Positions 39,713 to 47,875 of a stretch of DNA of 64,000 nucleotides are shown one piece after another. The stretch is taken from assembly GCF_019795155.1 (NCBI RefSeq), contig NZ_JAILYN010000008.1:62001-126000 (forward strand), given 5' to 3'. Under the pieces are notes generated by a model. That model made no database searches. It was not told where the DNA came from and saw only the letters and a program-made list of their open reading frames with translations. A program made the translations under genes and the position numbers. The first letter of the stretch is position 1. Every line of letters begins with the position of its first letter. This DNA comes from Marinobacterium arenosum. GTDB taxonomy: Bacteria > Pseudomonadota > Gammaproteobacteria > Pseudomonadales > Balneatricaceae.

Positions 39713-40708
39713 ATGGAACTGGTCTGTCCTGCCGGGAGTTTTCCGGCGTTGAAGGCGGCGGTGGATAACGGTGCCGGCGCGGTCTATTTCGGTTTTCGGG
39801 GGGCGACCAACGCCCGTCAATTTATCGGTCTGAATTTCGATGAGGCAAAAGCCGCCAAGGGAATCCGCTACGCCCGCGACCGCGGCGTGCGGGTGCTCTG
39901 CGCGATCAATACCTACCCCCAGCCGCAGGGCTGGGCGCAATGGCAACGGGCGGTGGATATGGCCGCCGACCTCGGCGTCGATGCGCTGATCGCCGCCGAT
40001 ATGGGGGTGCTCGGCTATGCCGCCGAACGCCATCCGTCGCTGGCGCTGCACCTGTCGGTACAGGGCTCGGCGACCAACTACGAGGCGCTGAACTACTATC
40101 AGCGCCAGTTCGGCATCAAGCGGGCGGTACTGCCGCGGGTGCTGTCGCTGGCCCAGGTGGAGCATGTCGCCAAGCACAGCCCGGTGGAGCTGGAGGTGTT
40201 CGCCTTCGGCAGCCTCTGCATCATGGTGGAGGGGCGCTGCTATCTCTCCTCCTACCTGACCGACGAGTCGCCCAACACCTGCGGCGCCTGCTCGCCGGCC
40301 AAGGCGGTGCGCTGGCAGGAGACCGAACAGGGGCTGGAATCGCGCCTCAACGAGGTGCTGATCGATCGCTACGGCGCCGATGAGAAAGCCGGCTACCCAA
40401 CCCTCTGCAAGGGCCGCTTCGACGTGGAAGGCAACCTCTACCACGCGCTTGAGGAGCCGACCAGTCTCAACACCCTGGAGTTGATTCCGCAGTTGCGGCG
40501 GATCGGTATCCAGGCGGTGAAGATCGAGGGGCGCCAGCGCAGCCCGGCCTACGTGGCCCAGGTGACCCGGATCTGGCGCGAGGCGTTGGACGCCGCAGCC
40601 CGCGACCCGGACAACTTCCAGCCGCAGCCGGCCTGGAACAGCAGCCTGAGCGAACTTTCCGAAGGCACCACCACCACCATCGGTGCCTACCACCGCAGCT
40701 GGCAGTAG
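39713..40708 (+). CDS. ubiU: Ubiquinone biosynthesis protein UbiU (U32 peptidase family)
   Basis: With UbiV, performs O2-independent hydroxylations in ubiquinone synthesis, carrying a [4Fe-4S] cluster. The ATG at 39713 after CGGAGTG starts MELVCPAGSFPALKAAVDNGA, the family start; 331 residues equals E. coli UbiU. Family landmarks include VYFGFRGATNARQF, FAFGSLCIMVEGRCYLSSY, the Cys cluster NTCGACSP, and KIEGRQRSPAYVAQV. Followed 10 bases later by ubiV. Confidence 0.95.
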   Translation: MELVCPAGSFPALKAAVDNGAGAVYFGFRGATNARQFIGLNFDEAKAAKGIRYARDRGVRVLCAINTYPQPQGWAQWQRAVDMAADLGVDALIAADMGVLGYAAERHPSLALHLSVQGSATNYEALNYYQRQFGIKRAVLPRVLSLAQVEHVAKHSPVELEVFAFGSLCIMVEGRCYLSSYLTDESPNTCGACSPAKAVRWQETEQGLESRLNEVLIDRYGADEKAGYPTLCKGRFDVEGNLYHALEEPTSLNTLELIPQLRRIGIQAVKIEGRQRSPAYVAQVTRIWREALDAAARDPDNFQPQPAWNSSLSELSEGTTTTIGAYHRSWQ

Positions 40709-40718
40709 GAGCGCCGCG

Positions 40719-41612
40719 ATGAATCTGACCCTGGGACCGATCCTCTACTTCTGGCCGAAGCAGGATGTGTTCAACTTCTACGCCGAGATGGCTGACCTGC
40801 CGCTGGATACCGTCTACCTGGGCGAGACGGTCTGCTCCAAGCGGCGCGAATTGAAACTGGACCACTGGCTGGAGCTGGCCAAGGACCTGCGCGCCTGTGG
40901 CAAGCGGGTGGTGCTGTCGACGCTGGCGTTGCTGGAGGCGGAATCGGAGCTGAAGATGCTGCGCCGCATCTGCAATAACGGCGAGCTGCTGGTGGAGGCC
41001 AATGACATGGCGGCGGTGCAGCTGCTCAGCGAGCAGGGCCTGCCGTTCGTCACCGGCCCGTCAATCAACATCTACAACCTGCGGGTTCTAAAGCAGCTCT
41101 ACAACAGCGGTATGCGGCGTTGGGTGATGCCGGTGGAACTGGGCGCCGAGACCCTGCAGCAGCTGCTGCAACAGGCCGACGAGGCGCGCCTGGCCGAGCT
41201 GGAGACCGAGGTGTTCGCCTACGGCTGCCTACCGCTGGCCTATGCCGCGCGCTGCTTCACCGCCCGCTACCGCAACGTGCCGAAGGACAACTGCGAGTTC
41301 TGCTGTATCGAATACCCGGACGGCATCCCGGTGCGCTCCCAGGAAGGAGCCGAGCTGTTCACCCTGAACGGCATCCAGACCCTGTCCGGCGAGCACTACA
41401 ACCTGGAGCACGAACTGCCACGTATGCAGCAGATCGGCGTCGACCTGGTGCGGCTCAGCCCGCAACGTGAGGGGATGGCCGAGGTGGTCAAACGGTTCGA
41501 CCAGCGGCTGCGCGGCGAGGCGCCGGACAGCATTGCGCTGGTCAACAGCCAGCAGTGTAACGGCTACTGGTACGGCAAGCCGGGCATGGATTGGCTGGAA
41601 TCGTCTAGCTGA
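40719..41612 (+). CDS. ubiV: Ubiquinone biosynthesis protein UbiV (U32 peptidase family)
   Basis: Partner of UbiU. The ATG at 40719 follows TAGGAGCGCC. 297 residues; landmarks are GPILYFWPKQDVFNFY, TVYLGETVCSKRREL (first cluster Cys), FAYGCLPLAYAARCF and DNCEFCC (remaining cluster Cys residues). Together with ubiT (47200-47709) this supplies the anaerobic ubiquinone route, here split over 8 kb. Confidence 0.95.
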   Translation: MNLTLGPILYFWPKQDVFNFYAEMADLPLDTVYLGETVCSKRRELKLDHWLELAKDLRACGKRVVLSTLALLEAESELKMLRRICNNGELLVEANDMAAVQLLSEQGLPFVTGPSINIYNLRVLKQLYNSGMRRWVMPVELGAETLQQLLQQADEARLAELETEVFAYGCLPLAYAARCFTARYRNVPKDNCEFCCIEYPDGIPVRSQEGAELFTLNGIQTLSGEHYNLEHELPRMQQIGVDLVRLSPQREGMAEVVKRFDQRLRGEAPDSIALVNSQQCNGYWYGKPGMDWLESSS

Positions 41613-41944
41613 TACCGACCACCGATTGTAGCAGCGGATTGGCATAATGCCTTCGCCCTGTAGGGTTGGCTCTTGTGCCCTTTGGGTATCAGCCGACCAG
41701 GAGCCCGCAGGGCTTCATAACCGTGTAGGAGGGGCTTTAGCCGCGACCGAAATTGGCACCGCGATTTCCGGGGGCCACAACGCCTGCCGGCGTTTGGTCG
41801 GCTAAAGCCAACCCTGCAAATTCTATAGCATTCCGCTTGGTATGCCCCTTGGGTGCAGCGGGCGACAGGTCGCAAGTATTCCGGCACGATGATTGGTCGC
41901 GGATGAATCCGCTCCTGCAATGATCGAAATTACCGACGACTGCC
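41613..41944. repeat. REP-like repeat cluster between ubiV and mdlB
   Basis: This 332-bp gap holds no gene. It contains an inverted pair of REP-like units, TGTAGGAGGGGCTTTAGCCG... (41724-41748) and its counterpart ending GAATCCGCTCCTGCA (41895-41919). It also has a 43-bp element (41657-41699) found inverted with one mismatch at 50663-50705, and a partial third copy near 41790. The GTAGGAG...GGCTTTAGCCGCGA type is the well-known REP form of pseudomonads and xanthomonads. Confidence 0.8.
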
Positions 41945-43762
41945 TCAGCCTTCGTTGCTCTGCACTTCCTGTATCTCCACCTGCTCGGCCAGCGCCACCT
42001 GGCGGGCCTGGCGTTGCAGCAGGTACATCGAGCGGTACAGGCCGTCCGGCTGGGCCATCAGCTCGGCGTGGCGGCCCTGCTCGACGATCTCGCCGTGTGA
42101 CAGCACCAGAATCCGGTCGGCGTGCTTGATGGTCGACAGTCGATGCGCCACCACGATCATCGTCACCCGGCCGTGCAGTTCGTTCAGCGCCCGCTGCACC
42201 ACCTGTTCGGTCTCGCTGTCGACGTTGGCGGTGGCCTCGTCCAGCAGCAGGATACGTGGCGAGGCGGCCAGTGCCCGGGCGATGATCAGTTGCTGGCGCT
42301 GGCCGGTGGACAGCCGGGTGCCGCGTTCGCCCAGTTCGGTCTGGTAGCCGTCCGGCATCGCCTGGATCACCCGGTGCAGGTGGGCCTGGCGGGCCGCCCG
42401 CTCGACCGCCGCCGGCGGCAGGCCGCGGCCCATGTCGATATTGTCGTAGATGCTGGCCGCCAGGATGAACGGCTCCTGCGGAATCAGGCCGATGCCGCCG
42501 CGCAGCGCCTCGTGGCCGAACCGTTGCAACGGCGTGCCGTCGATCTCGATCTGGCCGCCGACCGGCTGGTAGAAGTTCAGCAGCAGGCTCAGCAGGGTGC
42601 TCTTGCCGCTGCCGGTATGGCCGACCACCGCGTAGAACTGGCCGGCCGGCACCTCGATATTCAGCTGCTTCAACACCGGCTTGTCGGCGGCGTAGTGGAA
42701 GTCGAGCTCGCGCACCGACAGCCGGCCCTGCTCAATGGTCGCGCTGCTGTCCCGGTAGTGCTGTTCGCCCTCTTCGAGCAGCTGGTAGACCCGGCTGCCG
42801 GCCACCATCGCCTGCTGGTAGAGGTTGAAGCGCTGGGTGATCTCGGCCACCGGCTCGGTGAAGCGGCCGAGGAAGTTCAGGAACGCGTACAGCACGCCGA
42901 TCTCGGCCACCCCGCTGACCATCTGCAGGCCGAACAGCCAGACCACGCCGATCAGCACCAGGATGCTGAGGAAGTCGATTGCCGGCCGCAACAGCGCCGC
43001 GCTGACGGTGATGGTGCGGATACGGGCCCGGTAGTAGGACTGGTTGACCCCCTCGAAGCGGTCGAGGAAACGTTGCTGCTGGTTGCCGGCCTGGATCACC
43101 GGCATGCCGGCGATCGACTCGCTGATATTGGCATTGATCTCCGAGCGCAGCTGGCGCGCCTCGCTGACTGCCGGGCCGCTCAGTTTCTGGTACAGGTAGA
43201 TCACCCCGACCACGGTCGGGATCAGCAGCAGCGCCACCAGCATCAGCTGCACGTTCAGCAGCCCCATCGCGACGATGATGCCGGCCAGCAGGATCACGTT
43301 GGTCAGCACCGACGACAGGAACTGCACGTACAGGTCCTTGATCGCCTCGGTGTCGTTGGTCACCCGGCTGACCAGTTGGCCGGTCATCGCGTGGTCGAAA
43401 TAGCGCATCGGCAGCCGCAACACATGGCTGAACACCCGCTGACGGATATCCAGCACCGCGGTCAGCGCCATATCGGTGAATTTCAGCGTCTGCTGGTAGC
43501 GCAGCCAGGCGGCGGCGAGCTGGGTAACCAGGTAGCCGGCCAGCAGCAGCGCCAGCGGCTGAAGCCGGAAATCGTTCTGCAGCAGGTAGTCGTCGATGAA
43601 CACCTTGGCCAGGATCGGCCCGGTGACGTCGGCGGCGGTGGCCAGTACCAGCAGGATCAACACCCGCACCAGCAGCGGCTTGTCGCGATAGACATACTCC
43701 ATCAGCAGCTTGAAGGTGTTGTCGCGGGCCTGCTGCGGGTCGCGGCGGTTATCAGAGCTCAT
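41945..43762 (-). CDS. mdlB: ABC exporter half-transporter MdlB-like
   Basis: 605 residues: six-helix membrane domain (about 35-330, GILYAFLNFLGR-type segments as GVLYAFLNFLGRFTEPVAEI) and ATPase domain with Walker A GHTGSGKSTL, signature LSTGQRQQL and Walker B with catalytic Glu (ILLLDEATANVD). The ATG at 43762 overlaps the mdlA stop. Pairs with MdlA; this one has the complete catalytic Walker B. E. coli MdlAB (SmdAB) has been linked to multidrug efflux; substrate here unknown. Confidence 0.9.
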   Translation of the reverse strand: MSSDNRRDPQQARDNTFKLLMEYVYRDKPLLVRVLILLVLATAADVTGPILAKVFIDDYLLQNDFRLQPLALLLAGYLVTQLAAAWLRYQQTLKFTDMALTAVLDIRQRVFSHVLRLPMRYFDHAMTGQLVSRVTNDTEAIKDLYVQFLSSVLTNVILLAGIIVAMGLLNVQLMLVALLLIPTVVGVIYLYQKLSGPAVSEARQLRSEINANISESIAGMPVIQAGNQQQRFLDRFEGVNQSYYRARIRTITVSAALLRPAIDFLSILVLIGVVWLFGLQMVSGVAEIGVLYAFLNFLGRFTEPVAEITQRFNLYQQAMVAGSRVYQLLEEGEQHYRDSSATIEQGRLSVRELDFHYAADKPVLKQLNIEVPAGQFYAVVGHTGSGKSTLLSLLLNFYQPVGGQIEIDGTPLQRFGHEALRGGIGLIPQEPFILAASIYDNIDMGRGLPPAAVERAARQAHLHRVIQAMPDGYQTELGERGTRLSTGQRQQLIIARALAASPRILLLDEATANVDSETEQVVQRALNELHGRVTMIVVAHRLSTIKHADRILVLSHGEIVEQGRHAELMAQPDGLYRSMYLLQRQARQVALAEQVEIQEVQSNEG

Positions 43763-45500
43763 CCAGCGAGGCCTCCATCTGTTGATAGGTCCACATCCGG
43801 GCGTACCAGCCGTCGTGGGCCAGCAGCTGGTCATGATCGCCTCGCTCCAGCAGCTCGCCGTGGGCCAGTACCAGGATCTCGTCGGCGTGCTCCACCGCCG
43901 ACAGCCGGTGGCCGATCAGAATGCAGGACTGCTCGCTGCGGCGCTGTTTCAGGTGGTGCAGGATCTGTTGCTCGGTATGCACGTCGACCGCCGACAGGGC
44001 GTCGTCCAACACCAGGATCGGCGCCTCGGTCAGCAGCGCACGGGCGATCGCCAGCCGCTGGCGCTGGCCGCCGGACAGGGTGACGCCGCGCTCGCCGACC
44101 TGGGTGTCGTAGCCCTGCGGGAACGCCAGGATGTCGTCGTGGATCGCGGCGATTTGCGCCACCGCCTCGATCTGCTCGCGGCTGGCGTCGGGCCGCGCCA
44201 GGGCGATGTTGTCGGCGATGCTGGCGCTGAACAGGAAGGCGTCCTGCGGCACGTAGGCGAACATCGCCCGCAACGCCGCCAGCGAGTAGTGTTCCAGCGG
44301 CTGGCCGGCCAACCGGATCTGGCCCGGCTCGCTCTGCCAGTGGCGCATCAGCAGCTGGATCAGCGTGGTCTTGCCGGCACCGGTCGGGCCGACCAGCGCC
44401 AATACCTTGCCGGGCGGCAGCTGGAAGCTGATCTCGTGCAGTGCCGCCGGGCCTTGGTGTGCGTAACTGAAGCTCAGCCGCTCGACCACCAGTTCGGCGC
44501 CGGCCGGACGGGCCCGGCCGGTATCGGCGATGCTGTCCGGGGTGTTGAGCAACGCGTCGACCCGGCTGAAGGCGGCGCTGCCACGCTCGACGATATTAAG
44601 CAGCCAGCCGAACGCGAACATCGGCCAGATCAACTGGCCCAGGTACATGGTGAAGCTGGTCAGCTGGCCGACCGTCAGCTGCTGCAGCCAGATCAGCCAG
44701 GCGCCGTAGCCGAGGGTCAGCAGCAGCGCCGCCGCCATGCACAGGAAGATCACCGGCTCGTACATCGCCTCGGCGCGGGCCACCCGGTAGTTGCTGTCGG
44801 CGGCCTGCTCGGAGATCGCGTTGAACGCCTGGCTCTCGATCCGCTCGCGGCCCATCGCCTTGACCAGCCGGATGCCGGCGAACGCTTCCTGAGTTTTGTC
44901 GTTCAGTTGCGAGAACCGCTCCAGCGCCTGCTGGAAGTGGTGGTGCACCGCGTTGGAGATGCGGTAGAAACCGATCCCCATCAGCGGGAACGGCAGCAGC
45001 GCGACCAGCGCCAGCCGCCAGTCGATCACCGCGAACATCAATATCAGCACCAGCAGGAAGGTCAGCAGGCCGTCGAAGCCGGACAGCACCCCCTCACCGG
45101 CGGCCAGTTCGATGGCGTCGATATCGTTGGTGGCACGGGCCATCAGGTCGCCGGTGTTGTGGCGACTGTAGAACGGCTGGCTCTGCCGGGTCAGCCGCTG
45201 ATAGAAGCGGGTGCGCAACAGGTTGCCGAGCCGGTAGGAGGTGCCGAACAGGATCCGCCGCCAACTGAAACGTAATGCATAGACGCCGAAGCCCAGCGCC
45301 AGCAATGCCAGCAGGTAGTTGCCCAGTTGGTTGGCCGGGCGGTCCTGCTGCTGGGCGGCGATCAGCTCGTCCACCGCCAGGCCGACCAGGTAGGGCACCG
45401 ACAGGTTGAGCAGCGCCACGCCGGCCAGCATCAGCAGCGCGATCAGGTAGGTCAGCCAGTGTTCGCGAAAGAACCAGGCAAGGTGGCGGAACAGCTTCAT
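43752..45500 (-). CDS. mdlA: ABC exporter half-transporter MdlA-like
   Basis: 582 residues from ATG 45500 (MKLFRHLAWFFREHWLTYL). Membrane domain (about 15-305) then ATPase with Walker A GPTGAGKTTL, signature LSGGQRQRL and Walker B ILVLDDALSAVD, where Asp replaces the catalytic Glu. Together with MdlB this is the asymmetric heterodimer pattern, with one degenerate and one consensus site. Co-transcribed with mdlB, overlap 11 bases. Confidence 0.9.
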   Translation of the reverse strand: MKLFRHLAWFFREHWLTYLIALLMLAGVALLNLSVPYLVGLAVDELIAAQQQDRPANQLGNYLLALLALGFGVYALRFSWRRILFGTSYRLGNLLRTRFYQRLTRQSQPFYSRHNTGDLMARATNDIDAIELAAGEGVLSGFDGLLTFLLVLILMFAVIDWRLALVALLPFPLMGIGFYRISNAVHHHFQQALERFSQLNDKTQEAFAGIRLVKAMGRERIESQAFNAISEQAADSNYRVARAEAMYEPVIFLCMAAALLLTLGYGAWLIWLQQLTVGQLTSFTMYLGQLIWPMFAFGWLLNIVERGSAAFSRVDALLNTPDSIADTGRARPAGAELVVERLSFSYAHQGPAALHEISFQLPPGKVLALVGPTGAGKTTLIQLLMRHWQSEPGQIRLAGQPLEHYSLAALRAMFAYVPQDAFLFSASIADNIALARPDASREQIEAVAQIAAIHDDILAFPQGYDTQVGERGVTLSGGQRQRLAIARALLTEAPILVLDDALSAVDVHTEQQILHHLKQRRSEQSCILIGHRLSAVEHADEILVLAHGELLERGDHDQLLAHDGWYARMWTYQQMEASLDEL

Positions 45501-45676
45501 AGTAAAACCAGTCACTCCATCGAAACAGCCGTGCAGCATAGCGCACTTAATAGCCTAGCGGAGCAGGGCAACAGAGCGGTGCGAAATCAGGAACAGTGTA
45601 CGACGGATAGGTCAGCAACGCGGCCGCCAAGCGGCTGCTATGCTGATGACTGGTTATCCAAAGGGAGAGGGCAGCA

Positions 45677-46105
45677 ATGAAAGATCGCAACCGATTGATG
45701 CAACTGGCCAGTGGACTGTTGTTAAGTGGCTTCGTGGTGACATCGGCGCTGGCCGGCGATGCCGCGCCAGTCGACAAGTGGGTCTATATCATCTCGCCGA
45801 GCGACGGCGCGACCGTCTCCAGCCCGGTGACCGTGCGTTTCGGGTTACAAGGTATGGGGGTGGCGCCGGCTGGCACCGACAAGGCCAACACTGGCCACCA
45901 CCACCTGCTGGTGGATGGCGAGCAGCTGCCCGATATGTCACAGCCGATGGGCAAAGAGGTGATGCACTTCGGTGGCGGCCAGACCGAAACCACGCTGGAG
46001 CTGGCACCGGGCAGACATACCCTGCAGCTGATTCTCGGCGATCAGCACCACCGGCCGCACCATCCGCCGCTGGTGTCGGACCGGATCACCATCGAGGTGA
46101 AATAG
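45677..46105 (+). CDS. Exported DUF4399 protein
   Basis: 142 residues with a signal peptide (MKDRNRLMQLASGLLLSGF..., cleavage near ALA-GD). The mature part has VYIISPSDGATVSSPVTVRFGLQGMGVAPAG in pieces, GHHHLLVD, HFGGGQTE and a His-rich LGDQHHRPHHPPLVS; this is the DUF4399 pattern. The clustered histidines suggest metal binding in the periplasm. Function is not known. Ribosome site GGGAGAGGG upstream. Confidence 0.85.
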   Translation: MKDRNRLMQLASGLLLSGFVVTSALAGDAAPVDKWVYIISPSDGATVSSPVTVRFGLQGMGVAPAGTDKANTGHHHLLVDGEQLPDMSQPMGKEVMHFGGGQTETTLELAPGRHTLQLILGDQHHRPHHPPLVSDRITIEVK

Positions 46106-46267
46106 CCGGCCCCGGTCATATGGCTGCGGGGATCGGTCGGCGGATTCAACAGAACGACAGCGGCGCTGGCCGCAGGGAGTGGCATAAGAACACTATACTT
46201 CTTACGTGTTTTACCTAAACACGCGCGCCTTTGTTAATCGCAGTACAAACGCCAACAGGAGTCCATC

Positions 46268-46813
46268 ATGGTTACCCGACTCGTTAAATCGTGCGTTTAT
46301 ATCTGCTTGCTTGGATGCAGTTCTATGCTGTTGGCAGACGACAAGGATGCGATGATTGAAAGTGCACTCAGTGCCGGCCCGCCGTCCGTGACGGCGCATG
46401 CCTCCATCAAGGATGGCCCCGGTGGGGCCGTTCTGCGCGAAGGCTCGAACGGTTACACCTGCTACCCGCAGCAGGAAACCGCCGGTCCGATGTGCAACGA
46501 TGCGGTCTGGGATGCGTTGATCAGCGCTTTGATGAACAAGCAAGAGTTCAAACCGGGCCGATTCAGCGTCTCCTATATGCTGGCTGGCGAAGGCACGGCC
46601 ATCGGGGTCAGCAATAGCGACCCTTATGCCACCGACCCCGCTTCCAGTGACGACTGGGTCAAGGAGGGGCCGCACCTGATGATTGCGGTGCCCGACCCGG
46701 CGATGCTTGAAGGGCTGTCGACCGATCCGAAAGATCCGGTCTATGTGATGTGGAAGGGCACCCCCTATGCTCACATCATGGTCAAGGTTGCCGCCGAGCA
46801 TGAACATGAATAG
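46268..46813 (+). CDS. Small exported protein of unknown function
   Basis: 181 residues with a signal peptide; the sequence LLGCSSMLLADD could be either a lipobox (Cys17) or a signal peptidase I site after LLA. The mature part has GPPSVTAHASIKDGPGG, two cysteines (GYTCYPQQ and GPMCND), WVKEGPHLMIAVPDP and a His-rich end HIMVKVAAEHEHE. Similar proteins occur in marine bacteria without assigned function. Own terminator directly follows. Confidence 0.75.
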   Translation: MVTRLVKSCVYICLLGCSSMLLADDKDAMIESALSAGPPSVTAHASIKDGPGGAVLREGSNGYTCYPQQETAGPMCNDAVWDALISALMNKQEFKPGRFSVSYMLAGEGTAIGVSNSDPYATDPASSDDWVKEGPHLMIAVPDPAMLEGLSTDPKDPVYVMWKGTPYAHIMVKVAAEHEHE

Positions 46814-46824
46814 GTAAGCCGATC

Positions 46825-46849
46825 GGGGCAGCGTTCGCTGCCCCTTTTT
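46825..46849 (+). terminator. Intrinsic terminator
   Basis: GGGGCAGCG / CGCTGCCCC followed by five T residues, 11 bases after the stop of the exported-protein gene. The gap beyond it to 47110 holds a CTGTCAACT-type dispersed element (47080-47102) and no gene. Confidence 0.92.
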
Positions 46850-47110
46850 AACGCCGTATCACCGAGCGCAGTAGCTTTGTGATAGCCTCTACAAGGAGCG
46901 GGCGCGCAGCTCGGCAGAGTGGGTATGCCTTATGTGCCCACGCGACCACTGGTTCGCCCAATACTCCGACTGCCAACATAACCGCTTGACGTCGCGTCTA
47001 ACCGATGGCTATCACAGAGTATCCACCCCCAATTGGACGGGGGAGATGACTTCGAGCTGACCGCGGCAAAGCAGAGTGACTGTCAACTCAGAGCTGTTAA
47101 CTACTAACTG

Positions 47111-47141
47111 AAAAAAAAAGCGACCGTCGTTGGTCGCTTTT
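47111..47141 (-). terminator. Intrinsic terminator of ubiT
   Basis: On the minus strand: GCGACC / GGTCGC stem followed by nine U residues (nine A on the plus strand, 47111-47119). It lies 59 bases after the ubiT stop. T residues on the plus side make it partly bidirectional. Confidence 0.9.
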
Positions 47142-47199
47142 CGATGCCGGGGCAGTGCAGCCAGGATTCCTGCGCACAGAAGTTGCGCTGGCAGTCACC

Positions 47200-47709
47200 C
47201 TATACGGCCACCCTTTGCACCACCCGCATGCCCTGTTGAAACAGTGGCGGCAGCTCGCTCCAGTCGATGCTGTCGAGCAGGTTCTTGACCGCCAGGCTCA
47301 GTTCGGTGTCGCCCTCGATCAGCAGCCGGCGCTGGAAGAACAGGGTGTCCGGGTCCTGCTGGCGGTTGGCTAGTTGCAACAGATCCCTGGCCTCGCCCTT
47401 GATCCAGGCGTCGGCCTGTTCGCCGGACTGGACCACCAGTTTCTCACCGTCGCAGCTGAAGGCGATGCGGATCGCCAGGTCCTTCACCTCCAGCCCCAGG
47501 CAGCGCTGCTCCAGAAAGTAGAACTCCTCGTCGGCCAGCGGCTGGCTGAACACCCGGTTCAACACCTGCTCGGCCACAGCCTTTTTCAGCCGGAACGGGA
47601 TCAACGGCTCGGCGTGGCGTACCAGGCCGGCAACGCTGGGCCTGGGCAGCTTGGGTTTTGGCAGAGCGGGGAGTGGCAAGGTGGGGAAAGGCAGCTTGGC
47701 AAAACGCAT
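47200..47709 (-). CDS. ubiT: Ubiquinone biosynthesis accessory factor UbiT (SCP2 domain)
   Basis: Lipid-binding SCP2 protein needed for anaerobic ubiquinone synthesis. 169 residues; after a Pro/Lys-rich N-terminus come LIPFRLKKAVAEQVLNRVFSQPLADEEF in pieces, LEVKDLAIRIAF, GEARDLLQLANRQQDPDTLFFQRRL and LVVEGD-like LIEGDTELSLAVKN, all UbiT landmarks. AAGGAG precedes ATG 47709. Divergent from nrdD across an FNR-controlled region; partner genes ubiUV are at 39.7-41.6 kb. Confidence 0.93.
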   Translation of the reverse strand: MRFAKLPFPTLPLPALPKPKLPRPSVAGLVRHAEPLIPFRLKKAVAEQVLNRVFSQPLADEEFYFLEQRCLGLEVKDLAIRIAFSCDGEKLVVQSGEQADAWIKGEARDLLQLANRQQDPDTLFFQRRLLIEGDTELSLAVKNLLDSIDWSELPPLFQQGMRVVQRVAV

Positions 47710-47764
47710 CGTGAGACTCCTTCAAACTGTGCCCCTATGATAGGCCGGCAGAATTTTTTCGCCC

Positions 47765-47778
47765 TTGATCATGATCAA
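47765..47778. promoter_or_regulatory. Perfect FNR/Anr box shared by ubiT and nrdD
   Basis: TTGATCATGATCAA is an exact match to TTGAT-N4-ATCAA. On the ubiT side, TATCAT (47742-47737, minus) begins 29.5 bases from its centre. On the nrdD side, GATAAT (47802-47807) begins 30.5 bases from its centre. Both distances fit class II activation at -41.5, so one site can activate both promoters. Confidence 0.88.
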
Positions 47779-47807
47779 GGTCAGGTTGTGGCCGGGATAT
47801 CGATAAT

Positions 47808-47855
47808 GCACAACATATTGTGTTCTGGGCTCAGCAAGAGCCCAAAATGTAGTGC
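47808..47855 (+). promoter_or_regulatory. Pair of NrdR-like boxes in the nrdD promoter
   Basis: GCACAACATATTGTGT (47808-47823) matches 14 of 16 positions of the NrdR box ACACWATATATWGTGT. Exactly 32 bases downstream GCCCAAAATGTAGTGC (47840-47855) matches 11 of 16. Tandem NrdR boxes in known ribonucleotide reductase promoters are spaced about three helical turns apart. Position at and after the predicted start fits repression. Confidence 0.7.
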
Positions 47856-47875
47856 TAAGGACAGGTGGATAACAG

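Noticed and set aside
42122-45275. Very long plus-strand open frames opposite mdlB and mdlA
   Set aside because: Antisense shadows of GC-rich ABC transporter genes; composition is His/Gln/Arg-rich with no domain.
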